Shown here: in pieces, positions 44,897-56,185 of the stretch
Layout of the letters: every line of letters begins with the position of its first letter
How positions within the stretch are numbered: the stretch's first letter is position 1
Origin: Coptis chinensis
Lineage: Eukaryota > Streptophyta > Magnoliopsida > Ranunculales > Ranunculaceae
Direction of reading: 5' to 3'
NCBI GenBank assembly: GCA_015680905.1
Contig: CM027381.1
Coordinates: forward strand, 60,950,501 to 61,014,500
Length of the DNA stretch: 64,000 nt
Notes under the pieces: generated by a model
Database searches by the model: none
What the model saw: the letters and a program-made list of their open reading frames with translations, nothing else
Told to the model about the DNA's origin: nothing
Made by a program: the position numbers and the translations under genes

Positions 44897-45128
44897 ATAA
44901 GTTCAAATTCGGGATATTTGTCATTATAGGAGAGATATATAAAGTCTTTATCTGAGCTTCAGTGGACAACATTTAATTTGGAAGGAAAAAAATGCTCAAA
45001 GATTTCAGCAAACATCTAAATTAAACCAGCTTCAATTGTCTATAACAAGAAGGTAAGAGACATAAAGAACTACTTGCAAGAGCTAAAAGTTATTTAAGTA
45101 TATATACTTAGGTTGATGTATTGAAGAA

Positions 45129-45215
45129 GGCGATAAAGAGGTTGAATTGGAATCTTACTCCACCAGAGCTAGCAATGTAATCAACAAGCTTGAGAAACCA
45201 CCTGGTATTGTCTAG
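45129..45215 (+). other. Short exon-like stretch of unknown origin
   Basis: The plus strand reads EGDKEVELESYSTRASNVIN and then KLEKPPGIV and a stop. The composition is protein-like, but the family is not recognised and no flanking exons were found. Confidence 0.3.
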
Positions 45216-45330
45216 TCTTAAGGATATGGGTTTTTTTTATAATCACTCATAAAAACCCAATCTCCACATTTTAATAGCCCACGAACTCAGTTTTTAAATT
45301 TTAATAACTCTTAAGGACGAAATGAGCTAT

Positions 45331-45530
45331 GAACACTCATTGTTCATACTATACATCAACATGAGCTATAAGTATGAATAATGACTGTGCCTACCTATAA
45401 TGATTGTTCATACCTATTTGGGGGGGTTCATACCTCAACCTGAGCTATAATATCTCATTGTTCATACATTAACATGAGTTATGAGCAATCACTATTCATA
45501 TGAACAATTATTATTCACATCTATTTGGGG
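45331..45530. repeat. Palindrome-rich repeat cluster 2
   Basis: Diverged direct copy of cluster 1: GAACACTCATTGTTC at 45331-45345 and a ~58-bp block (45472-45529) nearly identical to 44751-44808. Confidence 0.7.
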
Positions 45531-46534
45531 TTATTGAGCAAACACATAAGTTGATTTTACTTCCCTCCTAAACCAAAAATTGAAAAATAAAAACGTTATT
45601 GAACCCTAACATAGTTCTTTTTCTCTTCAACCAAGGCCGCAAATATTGTCTGATATATCAATATATCAAAATATGGGTACACGATATGGAAATAATGTGA
45701 TATTTCGATGAGATATTTTGATTCATTTTTGGACCAATATATATCAGCAATATATCCGATATATATCGATTGACTTGTTGACTGTTTGACCGATTTTATT
45801 GACTATTGACAGATAATTCTGACATATGTCGTTATATATTAGCGATATATCAGATATATAATGATATGTATCGAAATTTTAACTATTTCAAAAAAGCTGG
45901 AATCTCTTAAATATCGATATTTCGGTTTTGGGTGGGGGGCAAAATATCGGCAGATATGGAAAAATTGGACCGTGTAGATTTGCCTCGTTGCCCACATTTC
46001 AGATGAAGTACAATTTTCAATTTTGTTTCAATTTATCGGAATTTTCAAAATTTCAAAACTTTAAAAAATTTCAAGAATTTATCTTCCCGGCTTCCCCACA
46101 CACCACGTCCAAACCCACGATCACCATGTTGTCCCCCTCCACTTTCAAATGGATCTCCACATTCTCTACTTCTGCTCCATTTATTACCTCACCTCCCAAT
46201 TGGATACATCAACCATCAACAGTCAACTTTTGTTCTCCGCTTTGTTTATTTTTCAACTCTCGTGTCAGCACTAAAAGATAATATTTTATGTGTTCTATAT
46301 GTTCTATGCATTAGTTCTTCATGTTTAGTTAATGAACACATGTTATCAATTATTCCCAATTATTCTCTACAATTTTTCTGATAGTATATGCAACCTACTC
46401 CAAATCAAACCTCCTATTATCAAATCCAACCTCCTATTATCAAATTCCAGAAAAGGTAATTTAGTTAAACCCCAATTACTTCTTGTTCTCAAATACCCCT
46501 TGTTATTTTTTCCCCTGAGTTATAGTATATTCAA
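45531..46534. other. Unassigned AT-rich sequence
   Basis: 45650-45960 is dense in ATATATCGATAT-type strings. A plus frame at 45928-46281 has no recognisable domain. No gene is called. Confidence 0.4.
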
Positions 46535-46720
46535 GACTTTGCATTATTTGTATATGTATATATTTAAAATGTTGTGCATATGTATATTAGCCTCACTGTG
46601 TATAATTCATTTACTGATAAGACTTTGCATTATCTGTATATGTATATATTTAAAATGTTGTGCATATGTATATTAGCCTCATTGTGTATAATTCATTTAC
46701 TGATAAGACTTTGCATTATC
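46535..46720. repeat. 86-bp tandem duplication
   Basis: Two nearly identical 86-bp units (46535-46620 and 46621-46706), each beginning GACTTTGCATTATCTGTATA-like, plus the first 14 bases of a third. Confidence 0.9.
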
Positions 46721-47391
46721 TTCTTGAACCTTTATAGGTGTAGCCTCTGATAATACTTTGAAATAATGAGTGAGAATGAATGTATTTTGCCCCACTAGTT
46801 ATACTTGTGATTTAAATTAAGGTTGTATCATGTTTAGTAAATGAAGATACACCTTACGACTACTAGCTTACTTCGCATGTAGGTGGTGAATGCCTCATAC
46901 CTGAATCTATAGTGTTTACTCTGAGGCAAATGCATCACCTGGAAAAGCTTTCAAGTGTGATAAGGAACCAATCGGTCTCACTAAATGCATGTTTTTTTAC
47001 TTGGGAATTGAAAATGAATGGTTCACTCATTTGGGGCCTAGTTTATGAGTATTAGTCGGTTTTGGAGAATTTGGATGTAGACAATGTTCGTGACAGCCCC
47101 TGAGGTCAGTGGAAGTACTTCTGATATCTCCGATGGAGGGGTAAACTTTGGGATTATTCCCAAGATGAAATATAATGCATTGTTGTAATTTGTGTCTTTG
47201 TGCTGTAATTTGATAATAGGAGGTTGGAATTTGATAATAGGAGGTTAAATTTGAACGTTGGAAAGGTTTAATTAAGAAAATGAAGTAACTAGTTAACCAT
47301 TTTACAGTGCTAAAAAATCGCCAGATAGTATATACAATGCTGCTGATGTTGTCCTAGGTCTAATTGTTTATTTATTTATTTTTTCTCTTAG
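46721..47391. other. Unassigned sequence upstream of the plus-strand OTU copy
   Basis: No exon equivalent to the first exon of the minus copy was found. The end at about 47391 (TTTTCTCTTAG) could be an intron acceptor. Confidence 0.4.
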
Positions 47392-47408
47392 ATTTCCAAG
47401 TTCTAATG

Positions 47409-48368
47409 GATCAACTAGAAGAGGAGGTGGCTGGTCTGAAAATAAACTTGTATGCAATAAAAGAGTACATTGATGAGGCTTTTATTGGCATAGTGTCCCA
47501 CATCAACAATATTAAGAAAAGAATCCAGGTGATTAAAGAAAAAAAGAAATTTGCAAATGAAGGAGACAATGATGAAGAACTTGTTTAGGGATGCTTCACC
47601 CGGCACTCCTGGACTAATGAAGGAGACAATGAAAAGAAAAAAGAAGGTAAATTCGTGTAAAGGTTTTTATGATTAAGTAGGAATTAATAAAATAAAAAAT
47701 TGTTGAATAGTGAGATGTTTTTGTAGGTAGAGTATCTCGGGGATGTTGAAATACCTTCCTATACTCATTGCTACTTTCACTATATGGATAAAGTTCCAGA
47801 AGTTGTGAGGCCATTCACTTTGGATATTGAAGAACCAATGGGATATGGAACCGGTGGTTTTATGGCCTTGGCTTTAGCATTGGGTTATCGTAAAGAGAAT
47901 TGGATAAAAGTACAAGCATATCTATTGGTAGAGTTGAGTTGCTTTAAGCAAGAGTATGTAAAGATGTTCAGTGTTCATGGGTTTAAAAATTGTGTGGAGA
48001 TCCTTTCAAAATCTGGTACGGATGAATTTATGATGATGCCTAAAGTTGGTTATCTTGCAGCTTCGAAGTATCATACTGTCGTTGTCTTTTTCTCAGAGGC
48101 AAAGTCCATCACTTTTCTCCCACTGAGATCAGCTATCCCTAGAAATGGCCCTAAAGTTATAAGTATTGGGCTTGTCGAGAACAAAATGCTAAAGCTCAAG
48201 CTCAAAACAAACTATCCTATGCCAGAAATAGCGAAGCTTTGGTTTGACTATCATTATCCTACTAACGTTGATTGGGAAACGTATTTTCAATCACGCTTTG
48301 ATGCATACAAGAAGGTTGTTGGTACTTCCGAATCCCAAGGAAAAAAGCGTGGTAGTGGTGGACTTTGA
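47409..48368 (+). pseudogene. OTU-like domain gene, plus-strand copy
   Basis: Paralogue of the minus copy 3-5 kb away. Exon 47409-47649 (coiled-coil: MDQLEEEVAGLKINLYAIKE) and exon 47727-48368 (OTU-like) are separated by an intron starting GTAAATTCG, the same site and donor as in the minus copy (GTAAATTCA). The last exon reads LDIEEPMGYGTGGFMALALA, MMMPKVGYLAASKYHTVVV, TFLPLRSAIPRNGPKVISIG and NYPMPEIAKLWFDYHYP, so it keeps the C-terminal part missing from the other copy. GYGTGGFM replaces the GDGNCGFR motif, so catalytic Cys and Asp are gone. In the first exon, the DASPGTPGLMKETMKRKKK segment lies in another frame from the upstream part after an in-frame TAG, so a frameshift is present. Confidence 0.72.
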
Positions 48369-49881
48369 TGGACTGGATAGGAGCAATTTTACTTCCTTGT
48401 TTTGGTTTTCTTAAAACTTATCTCGTTCGGGTAGAGAAGTTTGTAGTTCATGTTGTATTTATTTCAACTAGGTGTTTTGATAGATAGTCCTCTTTAGTGG
48501 TCTTTCATTAGTGTCAATAAGTACAATATTCTAATTTTTGAATTTGAGTTATTTTGTTTGTTTATAGTCTTTCTTTAGTGTTGATGTATTAGAACCCTAT
48601 TTTCCTTGTTACTATATTTTCTACAGGTCATTGCCTGCTATCATTCCTCCTGTTTCTACAGGTCCATTGTAATAAATGGTGATTAGCATGAAGATTTCAC
48701 TTCAGAAATCCAAAGTGTAAGAATGTAAGATAAATAATCCTATATCGTTTCTCAAAATCACTAGAAGTCGGGCCCTTATCCATAATGCATTTATTAGTTA
48801 CAATATGTCTTGTTTTTTATGTTGACACTAGATGGTAGTTAAGAGATTCTTTAATTATTTAATTTTAAACATTATTTGATAATCTTTATTCTAGTTCTTT
48901 GTTGCAAGAACTTAGGAATGACGTGTTGAGGGTTGCTATACGGACGTGACAGAGACATCACAAAAATCTTGGCTAAAACTCGTGTCAGTAGTTCTAGCTT
49001 TCAGGTCAGTTTCATAAAGGATTCTGGAATATTTTGGCAGGATTAAGAATTTATGTTAACAACTCCCAGAGAGCGAATTGAAGGAAGTTATCAATCAATT
49101 TAATGAGGTGAAAAACACCCCTTTGGAGAGTTCTAGATTCTCAAATTGCAAATGGGACCCTATGTATTATTTGTGAAAATTGTCTGTTGCTTCCATGTCA
49201 TGTCAATATTTGCCAAGTAGGATTGAAGTGTTTATTAATGTCAAAAGGAGAAAAGAAAAGTATTGTACATTGTTGGAAAGTAAGGAGTACGTACTACTGT
49301 ACTAGCCTCCTACTTCACCAGTTCAAACTCAAGCAAACCTATACTAGATTTTATCAGGTACCTCCCATTTAAAGACCAATGGGGGTGGTTATGTTTTTAC
49401 CATCACGTATGAAACTTCTCCAGGGTTGTTCTTTGCAGCTCCATCTGTATTGACCTTAGTCACATTTGCATTCGGTAAATTACACAGTTATGGAGAACAT
49501 CTTTGTCTTGAGTCTTGCAGTTCGCCATTGTTCACATAGTGACATAGCTAAAGCCTAGATTTTTGGTTAAACTGTAAAAGTCACATGCTGGGTGTAAGTG
49601 TTAGATGAGACTGTACGTAGTGTAGCTTGATTTGGCCATATCGTGATATTTCGCCACTGCTCTCAGGTTTGTTTTCTCTTTCTAGCTCCAAAAAATTATT
49701 ATTATTTATAGTTATGCTCTACTGTATTGTTTTGTAGTCATGCATTTGTATTGATGATAAATAAATAATATGTTCAAGGATCAAAGAGAAGGGCAATGTT
49801 TTTTGGTGTAGAAATGGATGTAGTGAACTTATGAGGAGAAAATAAGTTGGGGTTTTATGAAATATTTTAGCTTGATGAAGC
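48369..49881. other. Unassigned sequence after the OTU copy
   Basis: The beginning may be old 3' UTR. No gene or repeat of known family was recognised to 49.9 kb. Confidence 0.4.
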
Positions 49882-49995
49882 TCAGCTCGTCTTTAGATAT
49901 ATATTATAGCTATACCCTTTTGTCTCTATTTTTCAAGCTTTCACAGAGTCTCTAATATTTGCAAAACACTAAAGCAAATTATGGAAAAATAGGAG
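49882..49995. repeat. Dispersed repeat, copy 2
   Basis: Matches 313-430 in the same orientation: TTTAGATATATATTATAGCT... to ...AATAGGAGACA. Confidence 0.55.
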
Positions 49996-50235
49996 ACACA
50001 ACCTAAATTGCTAAAAATAGTCTCTCAAAAAAGTGAAACACTTTGCCGACAAAATAAGCTCTTACTAAAGTATCTCTTTTTTGTTTTTTCACTCGAACAA
50101 ATTCGTAAAGAAAAAATATATAACCCCGAAGTAGCAGGCAAATGATGATTGGTGAATGCCACTTTAAGCTTATGTCTGCACCGAAGGTTAAAGAGAAATC
50201 TTCACTACCTTAAAGTTTGATATTGGAAAGTCAGT

Positions 50236-50506
50236 TGAGGATTGCCATATATGGACATTGCTGACGCACTCACCTATCTACACTTGGCCAATTCCAAAAC
50301 CATCATCCATAGGCACATATCATTTTCTTGGACCAACATTTTGGTGTAAAATTGTCTGCTTTTGTTCTTTCTAAATCAACTCCTTATGGAGAAAGGCATT
50401 TAGATGCACAAGTCGTAGGTACTTTTGGATTTATTGCGCCAGAATGCGTAGCTATAGGGAGGTATACAGAGAAGGGTGATCTTTTCGGCGAATTTATTCT
50501 AACAAA
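50236..50506 (+). pseudogene. Receptor-like pseudokinase fragment (ZED1/ZRK or wall-associated-kinase-like)
   Basis: The plus strand carries DIADALTYLHLANSKTIIHR and then, in another frame, LDQHFGVKLSAFVLSKSTPY, VVGTFGFIAPECVAIGRYTE and KGDLFG. This is kinase subdomains VIb to IX of plant receptor-like kinases. The catalytic HRD is HRH and DFG is AFV, so even the ancestor may have been a pseudokinase such as ZED1-related kinases, which act as decoys with NLR immune receptors. The frame change near 50325, plus the loss of both kinase lobes on either side, marks a decayed fragment. Confidence 0.75.
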
Positions 50507-51915
50507 TGCAAGCAAGCACGCCTTTAAAGTTTGAGGTGGCCTCATCTTTAACTACTTTGGCCTTTGTATTCTCGCACTCTGATCCTTCAAAGTTTCCAGA
50601 ACTCTTTAAGCCAACATTTGCAGGTCGGCAACTTTGCAGTACCAAATACTCCTGCAACTTGCAGCAAGGTAAAAAACAAATCAATTTTATGGGCAGCCTC
50701 AAGACATGATGGAAACCATCCTCTATGAAATGAAAGGCTTAAGCTCATGAATTGTATTAATACATGGATCTAATTGCAGACAAACAAAACAAAATCCTTC
50801 CACATAGTCTAATAAGGATGGAGAAAAACAGTCAACATGTTTTTTTTAAAACCTAAATTCAACTAATTCAATCAAGGACTTTGGTGAGGTGCGGGAAAAG
50901 AGACAACATGCACACATTTTAGTGGGGATAGACACCTCATTTCTGCACATTTTCTTGGCAGCAGGCCACACTATTTATTCTATTTTAGAAATACACCATG
51001 ACTCACAGTAATTAGAAACAGTCTGTGGATACAGGACTTAAATGGAGAAACTATTTATTTAACAAACACTTTGCTACACTCTAGTTGTTCGATCAGTGAT
51101 ACTTAACATTGTATACCAAATGGACACAATTCTAGCATAGTGTAGGCACATACCTAAGAACACACAACGTTTTTGCCACATGTCCTCATAAAAGTTATAC
51201 GTATATGAACAATAACACCTAAAGTTTGAATTCGTGGGACTTTAGTTAATTAGTTGTAAGCCAATCCATCATTATCTCCTCTATGATCAATAGTTCAATA
51301 ATCTGCCCATGCATATTTTCCTTCATTAATGCGGTGCATCTTTGAACTTAATAATGTGCAACAACCAAAGTGTCATCTTTATCTTTTGATTGTGGAGTCA
51401 GAACATTTGAAGAAGGCTTTGCTTTAGCAGTAAAATGGGCTTGATTGCTTGACAATTTTTTTCATAGCAGGAGTCAATAATACCCGTCTACTAGAATCTA
51501 CTGATAAATACATCCAGCGACAACGTAACGACCAAACGTATTTACTTTATTTAAAATGAGCTTAACAATGCATATGGTTCGCGTTGTCAATGCGAATTAG
51601 AAGTACAATAGTAACCTGCCAACTTTGATATATATTTATCATGTCCATTGCTAAAACACCATGCCAATATTTTGAATTGCATTGTAACGTAAACAAACTC
51701 ATGATCTATGTACTCAGTTCAATTGGTCAAGATTTTATGTACCTAGAACTTCGTAAATTTATCATTGCTATTTAATGGATTTATTATCTACATTGAGGAA
51801 AAGATGCAACCATGGAAATCGTAAGAATTACCCTTTTTAACCATTAAATAAAAAAATAAATATAATTCCGTTAATTCTTAGTTATATTATTAGCATTCAA
51901 TTACATATATATAAA
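50507..51915. other. Unassigned sequence
   Basis: No gene is supported. Open frames near 50500-50709 on both strands are uninformative. Confidence 0.4.
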
Positions 51916-53895
51916 TCTTTGATGATCCCACAAAGTGAATCAAGTATAATTTTTTTTTTATACATGTAATGTTTGCAAGGACACTACAAAAGGATCAATA
52001 GGATAATTAACATGAAATCAAAAACTCGATACAAATACATTGAAAGAATAACTAACGAGAAATCGGAAATTGGATAAAATTGCGTTAAACCAACCTTAAA
52101 GAATAATTAACGGGAATTGGGAAACTTGATGCAAATGCATTGAACTAACTTAAAAGAATAATTAACGGGAAATCAGAAAATAGATGGTATTGAAATAATC
52201 TCAAAATATAATTAACATGAAATCATAAACTGGAAGCAATTGCATTAAACTAACCTCAAAGAATAATTAACAGGAAATTGAAAACTTGATGCAAATGCAT
52301 TGACCTAACCTCAAAAAATAATTAACAGAAAATCGGAAACTGGATGCAAATGCATTGACCTAATCTCAAAGAATAATTAACGGGAAATCGAAAAAATTAA
52401 TACAACTGCATTGACCTAACCTCAAAGAAAAATAAGCAACGAGAAATCAAAAAATGGATTCAACTGCATTGAATTAACCCAAAAAAAGAATAATTACAGG
52501 AAATCATAAACTGGTGCAACTGTATTTGACTAACTTCAAAGAATAATTAACAGAAAATCGAAAGAATAGCTAACGGAAAATTGAAAACTGGATGCAACTA
52601 CTTTGAAGTAACCCAAAAAAAAAAATTAACGGAAAATCGGAAACTAGATGCAACTGCATTGAATTAACCCCAAAAAACAATAATTAATGAGAAATCAAAA
52701 ACTTGATGCAACGAACTGTATTAAACTAACCTCAAAGAATAATTAATGAGAAATCGGAAACTATATGCAAATGCATTAAATTAACCTCAAAGAATAATTA
52801 ACGAAAAGTCGGAAACTTGATACAAATGTATTGAACTAATCTAAAAAAATAATTAATGGAAAATCGAAAACTGGATGCAATCAAATGCATTAAACTAACC
52901 TCATTGAATAATTAGAGGAGAATCGGGAGCATTGAACTAACTTCAAAAAATAATTAACGGAAATCGAAAACTGGATGTAAATGCATTGAACTAACCTCAA
53001 AGAATAATTAACGGGAAATCTGAAACTAGATGCAAAAGCATTTAACTAATCTCAGAGATTAATTAATGAAAAATCAGAAACTGGATGCAAATGGATTGAA
53101 CTAATATCAAAGAATAATTAACGAAAAATCGTAAACTGGATGCAAATGCAATAAACTAAACTCAAAAAATCAGAAACGGAAAATCAGAAACTAGATGCAA
53201 ATTAGTAACTACATTGAACTAACTTCTAAGAAGAATTAACGAAAAATCGAAAACTGGCATAGATGCCAATGCATTAAACTAACCTCAAAGAATAATTTAC
53301 GGGAAACTTGATGCAAATTCGTTGAACTAACCTCAAAGAATAATTATTGAAAAATCAGAAACAAGATGCAAATGCATTAAACTTACCTCAAAGAAGAATA
53401 ATTAACGGGAAATCGGAAACTGGATGCAACTGCATTAAACTAACCTTAGAGAATAATTAACGGGAAATCAGAAATGGAATGAAATTGCATTGAAAAACCT
53501 CAAAGAGTGATTAATGAGAAATTGGAAACTAGATGGAAATGCCTTGAGCTAACCATAAAACATCGTTGTATTATTTGTAGTGGGAATGTCTCGACATTTG
53601 AAATGGTGTTTATCATATCTCTCTTTCATATGATTGAGAATGTTTTGCTATTCAAGTAGCTTCAATATGATCCTCTCCTCATTTGATATTTTCACAAAAC
53701 TTCAGTCAAACTACTATTATTAAACAATAAAAAAAAGTCGAAAGGTTTTAACAAAGGTGGGTTCTTTATATATTTCTATGGAGAGTGTGGTTTTCAGGTT
53801 GCAAGAAATGTGGATGAGTGATCAATATAATATTCATATCTCATAACTGTATAATTACAAATATTTTTCATAATAGTTTAATAGTTAGAGAAATA
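51916..53895 (+). mobile_element. Helitron-type element 2 with ~55-bp minisatellite interior
   Basis: The left end TCTTTGATGATCCCACAAAG follows an A and matches the left end at 56186. Then a short unique head, the ~55-bp repeat array (52005-53545) and the ~340-bp unique tail shared with elements 1 and 3 (for example CAAGTAGCTTCAATATGATC and AAGAAATGTGGATGAGTGATC). The terminal hairpin-CTAG is not recognisable here, so the right limit is approximate. Non-coding. Confidence 0.68.
52005..53545. repeat. ~55-bp tandem repeat array 2
   Basis: About 28 diverged copies of the same unit as array 1. Confidence 0.9.
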
Positions 53896-54052
53896 ATTAG
53901 AAGTCTTAAACTATAAAAATGGAAAGATAAACCCAATAGCTTCTACAAGTAAAACCCTTACATTCCCTTCTATAAATTCGATATTTCTTGCAATATTTCA
54001 GAAGAATAAGGAGAGTAACACATTCAATAAAAAAAAATTTAATTGGGGAAGA

Positions 54053-54448
54053 CAAAAAGGTATTTGGAGGATGTGCTAGCACACAAACTAGAAAGAGGTT
54101 GGGCGTTTTTGTAGGGATGTTGGGCGTACTGCCCAAGCAAAGAATCGCCATTCAAATGGGCAAGGGTGCTGGCCAGTGAAATCTGCCAAATTCATTCTTG
54201 ACTTGCTGAAAAATGTAGAGAGCAATGTTGATGTGAAAGGACTGGATGTCGATTCATACATTGTATGTTTCACACATCCAAGTAAACTAAGCCCAGAAGC
54301 AAAGGCATAGGACATACCGTGCCCATGGACGAATCAACCGTACATGTCATCTCCTTGCTATATTGAATTGACTTTGTCTCAGAAGGAAGAACGGCTCATT
54401 GTAGCTCTTTCTAGAGATCAACTGAAAGACTTTTCTAGAACTTCTTAA
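54053..54448 (+). pseudogene. RPL17: RPL17 (uL22) pseudogene, probably processed
   Basis: The plus strand encodes most of cytosolic ribosomal protein L17: KRYLEDVLAHK, then [45 protein letters not shown], then NQPYMSSPCYIELTLSQKEE. In the ribosome uL22 lines the exit tunnel. The first part is in a different frame from the rest, a TAG replaces the Arg-rich stretch around QRRRTYRAHGR, and that basic segment is scrambled. No intron interrupts the ~130 residues, suggesting a retrocopy, although no poly-A tail or target duplication is evident. The N-terminal ~55 residues are missing. Confidence 0.9.
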
Positions 54449-54814
54449 TATGATCAGCATATAGGAAATTCTTAATGAAACTTGGACAATATAGTTAGTA
54501 TTATGTCGACATATCATAAACACAAACATCACTAAAAACCAATACTTTGATAAGGTTGGGCTCCCAACTATGTTTCATCAAGTAGTGTTGAAACAACTCT
54601 GTACAAAGTACTGCTTTTGTAATACTGACTATTGTCATGTGTTTCGTCAAGTGTTAATGAGAGAACTCTCTACAAAGAAATTCTTTGTATAATTTTGTAA
54701 TGCTCGATTGTCTACTCATTCTCTCCCTTTATACCTTATACCTGAAGATGATCGCTCAGAGAGTTTCTTTTGTCGAATTCACCTCTCCCACGCCCAATCT
54801 TTACATCACTGGAC
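54449..54814. other. Unassigned sequence
   Basis: AT-rich with a weak direct repeat (TTTCATCAAGTAGTG / TTTCGTCAAGTGTTA with ACAACTCTGTACAAAG / GAACTCTCTACAAAG, about 54570-54680). No gene. Confidence 0.45.
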
Positions 54815-54822
54815 GGTGTAGA

Positions 54823-55252
54823 TAGGGCTGTCAATGGGTTTCAATAACCCGATAGCCGATCCGAACCAAATCGATAAAAAACGGTTTGGGTTGGGATAAT
54901 TTGATTTATTTTCTATCGACCCGAAATTGAACCAAACCGATAAGATATTGGTTTGGTTTCAGGTTTGCCCTCCACCGAACCGATATGAACCCGAACCTAT
55001 AAGCTGACATTTTAGTAATATTTATGATTAATTTTGTATATATTTATCAATTATGTTATTGAAATTAATTGATTTTATAGTTTTCAGTTCGGGCCGGTTT
55101 GGATTCGGTTTGCAATATTTTTATCAGTTCGGTTCGGTTTCAGATTCTCAATTTTCTTATCGGTTCGATTTGGTTTCGGGTTCCTAACTTTCTTATCGGT
55201 TCGGGTTCAGATTTTCCAAAACCCGACCCAAACCGATCCATTGACAGCCCTA
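54823..55252. mobile_element. hAT-type MITE
   Basis: 430 bp with ends TAGGGCTGTCAATGGGT and, inverted, TAGGGCTGTCAATGGAT. Flanked by an exact 8-bp duplication GGTGTAGA (54815-54822, 55253-55260). The interior is rich in AACCCGAACC/GGTTCGGGTT motifs. The TAGGGCTGTCAATGG end with 8-bp duplication is the common plant hAT MITE type. Confidence 0.93.
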
Positions 55253-55496
55253 GGTGTAGACATGATTTGACAAAAGGATCGAGATTCGAAAGAATAAACA
55301 GAATCCACAGAGTCCAAGTCTGATTAGCCTGATCCACCTTCTCGAAATTTAGAATATGAGAAACCTCTACATTTTCTCTCTATTTTGCTCTTTTAGAGCC
55401 ATACAAAGTTCGTTGGTTCAAGGACGATGTTAATAATGTATACATGGTCATGAAATAGTACACTATAAATTAGACGAGAACCATGTGAAATGAATA
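55253..55496. other. Short unassigned gap before array 3
   Basis: Nothing recognised beyond the target duplication. Confidence 0.4.
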
Positions 55497-56185
55497 ATTT
55501 CAAAACCTCAAAGTATAATTAACGGGAAATTGGAAACTAAATTCATTTAAAAAAAAACGGAAACTGGATGCAATGCAACTACATCAAACTAATAACCTCA
55601 AACAATAATTGACGGGAAATCAGAAACTAGATGCACATGCATTGAACTAACATCAAAATATTGATATGCGGATCAAATATATTGAGCTAACCCCAAAGAA
55701 TAATTAATGGAAAATTGGAAAATGTATGCAACTGCATGGAACTAACCCCAAAAAATAATTAATAGATAATTATACTCAAAGAATAATTTGTATCGAAAAC
55801 TAGATGCAAATGCATCGAACTATGCTCAAAGAATAATTAACGGAAAATCAGAAAATGGGCAACTGTATGAAACTAACCTTAAAGAGAATCGGAAATTATA
55901 TGCAAATGTATCGAACTAACCTCAAAAAATAATTAATGGATAATCGAAAATTGGATGCAAATGCATTGAACTAACCTCAAAGAATATTTAACGGGAAATC
56001 GAAAACTAGATGCAAATACATTAAACTAACCTCAAAAGACAATTAATGAGAAATCAGGAACTAGATTCAAATACATTGAACTAACCTCATAGAATAATTA
56101 ATGGGAAATTGAAAACTTGATGCAAATGCATTCAACTAACCTCAAAAAATAATTAACAGAAAATCGAAAATCGAAAATTGGATAA
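55497..56185. repeat. ~55-bp tandem repeat array 3a
   Basis: About 12 diverged units, ended abruptly by the TC end of Helitron 3. The array does not resume beyond that element, so this is a fragment of another copy. Confidence 0.85.

Noticed and set aside
55099-55337. Open frames on both strands near 55.2 kb
   Set aside because: Most of their length is hAT MITE interior rich in AACCCGAACC repeats, running over its right end.
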